Assembly: GCA_910587205.1 (NCBI GenBank)
Contig: CAJULZ010000039.1
Location: 1-17,312, forward strand
Direction: 5' to 3'
DNA: 17,312 bases
Source: an uncultured Oscillospiraceae bacterium
GTDB taxonomy: Bacteria > Bacillota > Clostridia > Oscillospirales > Oscillospiraceae
The first letter of the stretch is position 1. Every line of letters begins with the position of its first letter. Of this stretch, positions 14,515 to 17,312 are shown piece by piece. The position numbers were made by a program, and so were the translations under genes. The notes beneath the pieces were generated by a model. The model had not been told where the DNA came from and made no database searches. It saw only the letters and a program-made list of their open reading frames with translations.

Positions 14515-14546
14515 CCGCCGGGGCCCCGAGTCCGGGGCCCCGGCGG
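14515..14546 (-). terminator. Strong GC hairpin after the tail operon, possible terminator
   Basis: A perfect 14-bp stem, CCGCCGGGGCCCCG with CGGGGCCCCGGCGG, has a 4-base loop, about 80 bp beyond the last tail gene. On the minus strand it is followed by GCAAAAAAATTTT, an A-run before the T-run, so it is not a classic terminator. It also insulates the RNA promoter just downstream from tail-operon read-through. Confidence 0.5.
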
Positions 14547-14569
14547 CTGCGCGATTCCTGGTTTGTATC

Positions 14570-14626
14570 CCTCGCTCCAGTCCATCCGGTGCGGCGCGCC
14601 TAAGCTCGCGCTTCTCCGCGCTTCTT
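14570..14626 (-). repeat. Dispersed repeat copy at the end of the tail operon
   Basis: On the minus strand, AAGAAGCGCGGAGAA (14612-14626) is followed after 28 bp by GGACTGGAGCGAGG (14570-14583). The same two blocks, in the same order and orientation and 19 bp apart, occur at 17233-17280. The copy starts inside the stop codon of the last tail gene. Confidence 0.55.
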
Positions 14627-15215
14627 AATCCGGCCAGTCCAGCCCTTCGTTCTCAATGGCCAGCCCGTACCAGCTCAGCCCCGTATCCGCGGCCTCCCCC
14701 CAAGTGGGGTGCCGCCCCGCCACCTCCTCCCAGGTGTTGTACCAGAACACGTAGGTGATGTCCACATGGCTGGGCAGGATCTCCTCGATGATGGCCCGCA
14801 GCCGGTCAAACCCGCCGGGTATGCCCGCCACGTTGGGGAAGTAGACCTTCACATACCCCGGCCTGTCCCCCTCCCGCACCAGCACGTTGAGCCCGCAGCC
14901 CTGCATGGTGTCGTTGATGGCCTCGGGGGTGAAGCTGTCCCCGCCGATGCGCAGCAGCGCGGCCAGGGCGTCCCTGCGCTGCTGCACCGTCTCGCACACG
15001 GGCCGGTAGGGCAGCAGCCCCTCGATCCGCTCCAGCCCGAACCCCTCGGCGGTGGCGAGGTTCATCTCCCTGGCGGTGCCGTCCAGCTCCCCGGCCCCCC
15101 AGTCCAGCCGCGCGCCGTAGGCGGCCAGCTCCCCCCGGTTGATCGCGCCTTCCCTCAGGTCGTACACCCCCAGCGGGCGCAGCAGGGAGACCAGATAATC
15201 TTCAAACCGCGCCAT
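14625..15215 (-). CDS. Phage tail/baseplate protein, DUF2313 (YmfQ/gp48-like)
   Basis: The protein has 196 residues from the ATG at 15215, chosen because GGGGGG lies about 6 bp upstream; a start at 15242 would lengthen the overlap with the previous gene from 14 to 41 bp. It begins MARFEDYLVSLLRPLGVYDL. RPVCETVQQRRDALAALL, FTPEAINDTMQGCGLNV and LRAIIEEILPSHVDITYVFWYNTWEEV are typical of the YmfQ/DUF2313 family of Mu-, PBSX- and myovirus-type tails, which acts at the baseplate next to gpJ/gp47. It is the last gene of the visible tail operon. Normally tail-fibre, holin and lysin genes would follow, but none does here. Confidence 0.88.
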   Translation of the reverse strand: MARFEDYLVSLLRPLGVYDLREGAINRGELAAYGARLDWGAGELDGTAREMNLATAEGFGLERIEGLLPYRPVCETVQQRRDALAALLRIGGDSFTPEAINDTMQGCGLNVLVREGDRPGYVKVYFPNVAGIPGGFDRLRAIIEEILPSHVDITYVFWYNTWEEVAGRHPTWGEAADTGLSWYGLAIENEGLDWPD

Positions 15216-16272
15216 TCTGCGTCCCCCCCTGGGTGATGGCAAGCCGGCCCAGCACGGGCAGCGTCACGTTGTCCAGCGGCAAATCCCGCGCCGGCTGGGT
15301 GAGCACGCAGTTTGCCACCCCGTCCACGGCGAAGGCCAGGCTGGTGAGCCGGGCCCTGGGCAGGGCCTGTCCCAGCCGCTCCCCGGTGAACCAGCCCGTC
15401 AGCCTCTCCCGCACCGCCTGGGCCACCTGCTCGAAGTCCCGGCCCTTCTGGGGCCACAGCTCCAGCGCTATGTCCACCGTCCGCGGGGCAGGGGCGCGCA
15501 CCTTCACGTCCACCGCGATCTCCCGCACCCGGTCGAAGTGGGCCTGGAGCTTATCCAGCAGCTCCTGTCCAGGCATCCCCCCCTGGGCGGCGGGGACGAT
15601 GTCCACTGTGCCCACCCCCCGGTTCCGGGGCAGGACAGTCACCGCCGCCACCTCCTCAAAGGACATGGCCGCCTGGTAATAGAAGGCGTTGTTCGCCCCG
15701 TTGGCCAGCCGGTGGAAGGTCTCCAGCACCCGCGCCCGCAGCTCCTCGTCCCCCTCCTCGTCCAGCCCGCCCGCGGCGGCCTCCGCGTTGACGCAGGCCG
15801 CGATGCGCACCGGCGGCACCGACATATACACGATGGTGCCCGCCTCCACGTTGCCCGCGGCCCCGGCCTGGGCGGCCTCCACGGGCACGTCGGCGTACAG
15901 CGCCCCCTGTTCCACCGCCGCCGTCCGGGTGGTGAGGAAGCGCACGCCCCCGGCGGTCATGCATACCGTCCCGGCGGGGATTTCCACATCGGCCTGCTGG
16001 GGCTGATCCACAAAAAAGCGCACCGTCCCGGCGGCCTTGGCGGCCTGCCTGCGGGCCACCCCCCGCAGAAACGCGTGCTTGTCCAGATCCTCCCCCTGGG
16101 CGGTCTGGGGGAAGCACTGCCTTCGGGTCCACTCCCCCTGGACGTACAAGCTGTAGATCTGGGCGGCCACGGCGTAAAACCGCACGGCCAGGTCGCTGCT
16201 GCCCCCGGCGGCCATGCCGGTCTGGGCCTGGAACTCCGCGGCCATGCCCTGGTAGATTTCCTCCAACGTCAT
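15202..16272 (-). CDS. Baseplate J/gp47-like protein (XkdT type)
   Basis: The protein has 356 residues and forms part of the contractile-tail baseplate wedge. Typical Baseplate_J features are an N-terminal helical part (MTLEEIYQGMAAEF to YVQGEWTRRQCFPQTAQGEDLDKHAFLRGV), the beta domain RFFVDQPQQADVEIPAGTVC, then AAQAGAAGNVEAGTIVYM, DEEGDEELRARVLETFH, NAFYYQAAMSFEEVAAVTVLPRNRGVGTVDI and a C-terminal DIALELWPQKG fold. The ATG at 16272 follows a GGAGGGG site; an in-frame TTG directly before it at 16275 is unlikely. It starts 7 bp after the gp25-like stop and overlaps the DUF2313 gene by 14 bp, so translation is probably coupled. Confidence 0.93.
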   Translation of the reverse strand: MTLEEIYQGMAAEFQAQTGMAAGGSSDLAVRFYAVAAQIYSLYVQGEWTRRQCFPQTAQGEDLDKHAFLRGVARRQAAKAAGTVRFFVDQPQQADVEIPAGTVCMTAGGVRFLTTRTAAVEQGALYADVPVEAAQAGAAGNVEAGTIVYMSVPPVRIAACVNAEAAAGGLDEEGDEELRARVLETFHRLANGANNAFYYQAAMSFEEVAAVTVLPRNRGVGTVDIVPAAQGGMPGQELLDKLQAHFDRVREIAVDVKVRAPAPRTVDIALELWPQKGRDFEQVAQAVRERLTGWFTGERLGQALPRARLTSLAFAVDGVANCVLTQPARDLPLDNVTLPVLGRLAITQGGTQNGAV

Positions 16273-16279
16273 CAAGCTC

Positions 16280-16630
16280 TCACCCCTCCAACTGCGCTGT
16301 CACCGACAGCCCTGTCCCCTGCCACAGCAGCTCCACCGTCACCCACAGCGCCTCATCCTCCCGGCGCACCGACGCGCCGGTCACGGTCAGCCCGGCCATA
16401 TCCGCCAGCGCCTCCACGGCGAACTGCCGGGCCAGGCTGTCCCAGGCGGACGGCTTCTCCCGCCGCAGCCGCCCCATCCGGCTGCCCAGCCCGGGCAGGA
16501 AGGGGAAGCTCCCCCGCCGGGCGGTGAGGCGGAACAGCACCTCGCATATCAGCTCGTCCCCGCCCTGGGCGGCGGCCACGCCGCCGTTCCCGTCCGCCGC
16601 ATAATCCCCCTGTTTCATCAGCAGCGCCAT
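16280..16630 (-). CDS. gp25/XkdS-like baseplate wedge protein (DUF2634 type)
   Basis: The protein has 116 residues. In the second half, RRGSFPFLPGLGSRMGRLRR followed by FAVEALADMAGLTVTGASVRRED and a final ELLWQGTGLSVTAQL strand is the usual gp25/GpW or XkdS pattern: a helix-loop with a conserved small lysozyme-like fold that helps nucleate sheath assembly. The order gpV-like, gp25-like, gpJ-like, DUF2313 is the standard baseplate order, which strengthens the call more than the sequence alone. The start ATG shares a base with the previous stop (TGATG), and a G-rich site is 5 bp upstream. Confidence 0.85.
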   Translation of the reverse strand: MALLMKQGDYAADGNGGVAAAQGGDELICEVLFRLTARRGSFPFLPGLGSRMGRLRREKPSAWDSLARQFAVEALADMAGLTVTGASVRREDEALWVTVELLWQGTGLSVTAQLEG

Positions 16631-17094
16631 CAGAACCCCCCCATGGCGGCGGCCACGATCCGGATGATAAAGTCCTCCAGCCGCTCGCCCCGGATATACA
16701 CCTGGGCCTTCAGGTCCAGCTCCTCCGCCGAGATCTCGGCCTTTTCCTCCGCGCCAAGCTTCACCATGCCGCCCCGGAGCCCCAGCTCACTTCCCGCCGA
16801 CAGGCTGACCCCGCCGCCGCTCACAGCCACCTGCCCGCCGTCTATGGCCACCGACTTGGGCCGCCCCGTCCCCTGCCGCACCCCGGCCACGCAGGGGATC
16901 TCCCCCCTGCCCTGGATGACCAGCACCCGCTGCCCCGGCTCGGGGGACCAGCGGTAGCCCGCGGGGGCGTACACCTCCACCCCCCGGCGCTCGCTGTCCA
17001 GCAGCACCGCCAGATCCCCGCCGCTCATGGTGACGGTGCCGGTCTGCCCCTCGCCGGGGTCAACGGGCCGCTTTTGCTGTCCGCCCATCCACAT
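16630..17094 (-). CDS. Baseplate assembly protein V-like (tail spike/OB-fold, short)
   Basis: The protein has 154 residues. Residues of about 14-75 look like the OB-fold of gpV/gp45-type spikes: GQTGTVTMSGGDLAVLLD, then VEVYAPAGYRWSPEPGQRVLVIQ. From about 80 on there is a repetitive beta stretch (VAIDGGQVAVSGGGVSLSAG, GLRGGMVKLGAEEKAEISAE) like the start of a triple-stranded beta-helix, ending in the helix RLEDFIIRIVAAAMGGF. Spike proteins pierce the target membrane as trimers. It is shorter than most gpV proteins, and no HxH iron motif is visible at the tip. GAGGAG lies 9 bp before the ATG. The family is inferred from shape plus the neighbouring gp25 and gpJ genes. Confidence 0.75.
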   Translation of the reverse strand: MWMGGQQKRPVDPGEGQTGTVTMSGGDLAVLLDSERRGVEVYAPAGYRWSPEPGQRVLVIQGRGEIPCVAGVRQGTGRPKSVAIDGGQVAVSGGGVSLSAGSELGLRGGMVKLGAEEKAEISAEELDLKAQVYIRGERLEDFIIRIVAAAMGGF

Positions 17095-17120
17095 GAAACC
17101 TCACTCCTCTCCAAGCTCCC

Positions 17121-17312
17121 CTGTCCGGTTCTCCGCGCTTCTTCCTTGTCACGCTGCGAACCGGCCACGCCGCTCGCTCGCTTTCCCTCCGTCTCGGCCT
17201 GATCTTGGGCGGCTCCGCCGCCCCGCGCTCGGCCTCGCTCCAGTCCAAGCTCTCTCGCTGTCCGGTTCTCCGCGCTTCTTCCTTGTCACGCTGCGAACCG
17301 GCCACGCCGCTC
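17121..17312 (-). repeat. 55-bp direct repeat, two copies 137 bp apart, upstream of the spike gene
   Basis: Positions 17121-17175 and 17258-17312 are identical over all 55 bases, and the second copy reaches the window edge, so the true repeat may be longer. The period of 137 bp is not a multiple of three, so it is not a protein repeat. Parts of the unit (AAGAAGCGCGGAGAA and GGACTGGAGCGAGG on the minus strand) recur at 14570-14626. No convincing gene lies in 17105-17312. Confidence 0.8.

Noticed and set aside
17060..17305. 81-codon minus-strand frame at the right edge
   Set aside because: It is built from the 55-bp direct repeat read in two different frames and overlaps the spike gene start.
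17121..17312. CRISPR array
   Set aside because: There are only two 55-bp copies, spaced 137 bp apart; repeat and spacer lengths do not fit CRISPR and no cas gene is present.

Overview
The window looks like chromosomal DNA of a high-GC gut Firmicute of the Oscillospiraceae type (Flavonifractor, Pseudoflavonifractor, Intestinimonas or Oscillibacter relatives). This rests on GC-rich codon use with Gram-positive gene families: strong Shine-Dalgarno sites, MreB, a DacF-type carboxypeptidase, YfhO, an XRE-SdpI regulator, a PadR-HAAS/DUF4097 pair and a PBSX-like tail module. The genus is inference.

Layout. (1) Positions 1-6720: seven minus-strand genes, overlapping or 12-55 bp apart, behind one good promoter (about 6688-6717). 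In transcription order they are a GtrB/CsbB-type GT2 glycosyltransferase, a YfhO membrane protein, a YfbR-type 5'-deoxynucleotidase, a five-helix membrane protein, a small P-loop kinase-like protein, an unusual fusion of a helical domain to an ACT domain, and a PFL/DUF711 protein cut by the left edge. (2) 6765-9158: two plus-strand genes, an XRE-SdpI regulator and a DacF-like D,D-carboxypeptidase, separated by a 149-bp MITE-like element with an apparent TAA target duplication. (3) 9159-9441: a convergent gap packed with hairpins, including two identical 29-bp ones. (4) 9442-13833: minus-strand murC, a padR-HAAS/DUF4097 operon and mreB, each with a recognisable promoter; mreB and the padR operon also end at strong hairpins. 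(5) 13834-14624: a long gap holding the mreB promoter and an independent minus-strand transcription unit of about 300 nt. That unit has a consensus promoter, no convincing ORF, a multi-hairpin fold closed by a long-range helix, and a terminator, so it is a structured non-coding RNA. A raiA-type RNA is the leading but unproven guess. (6) 14625-17094: four overlapping baseplate genes of a contractile tail (gpV-like, gp25/XkdS-like, gpJ/XkdT-like, DUF2313/YmfQ-like). Short repeats flank this block on both sides, and no tail-fibre, holin or lysin gene follows.

Functionally, much of the window concerns the cell envelope. MurC makes the UDP-MurNAc-L-Ala precursor, DacF trims peptidoglycan stem peptides, MreB directs wall growth, and the GT2-YfhO pair probably glycosylates a surface polymer using an undecaprenyl-phosphate sugar. 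The PadR and XRE-SdpI loci resemble envelope-linked regulators. The items most worth following up are the structured RNA at 14148-14445, the helical-domain/ACT fusion, the MITE upstream of dacF, the hairpin cluster between dacF and murC, and the repeats around the tail block.
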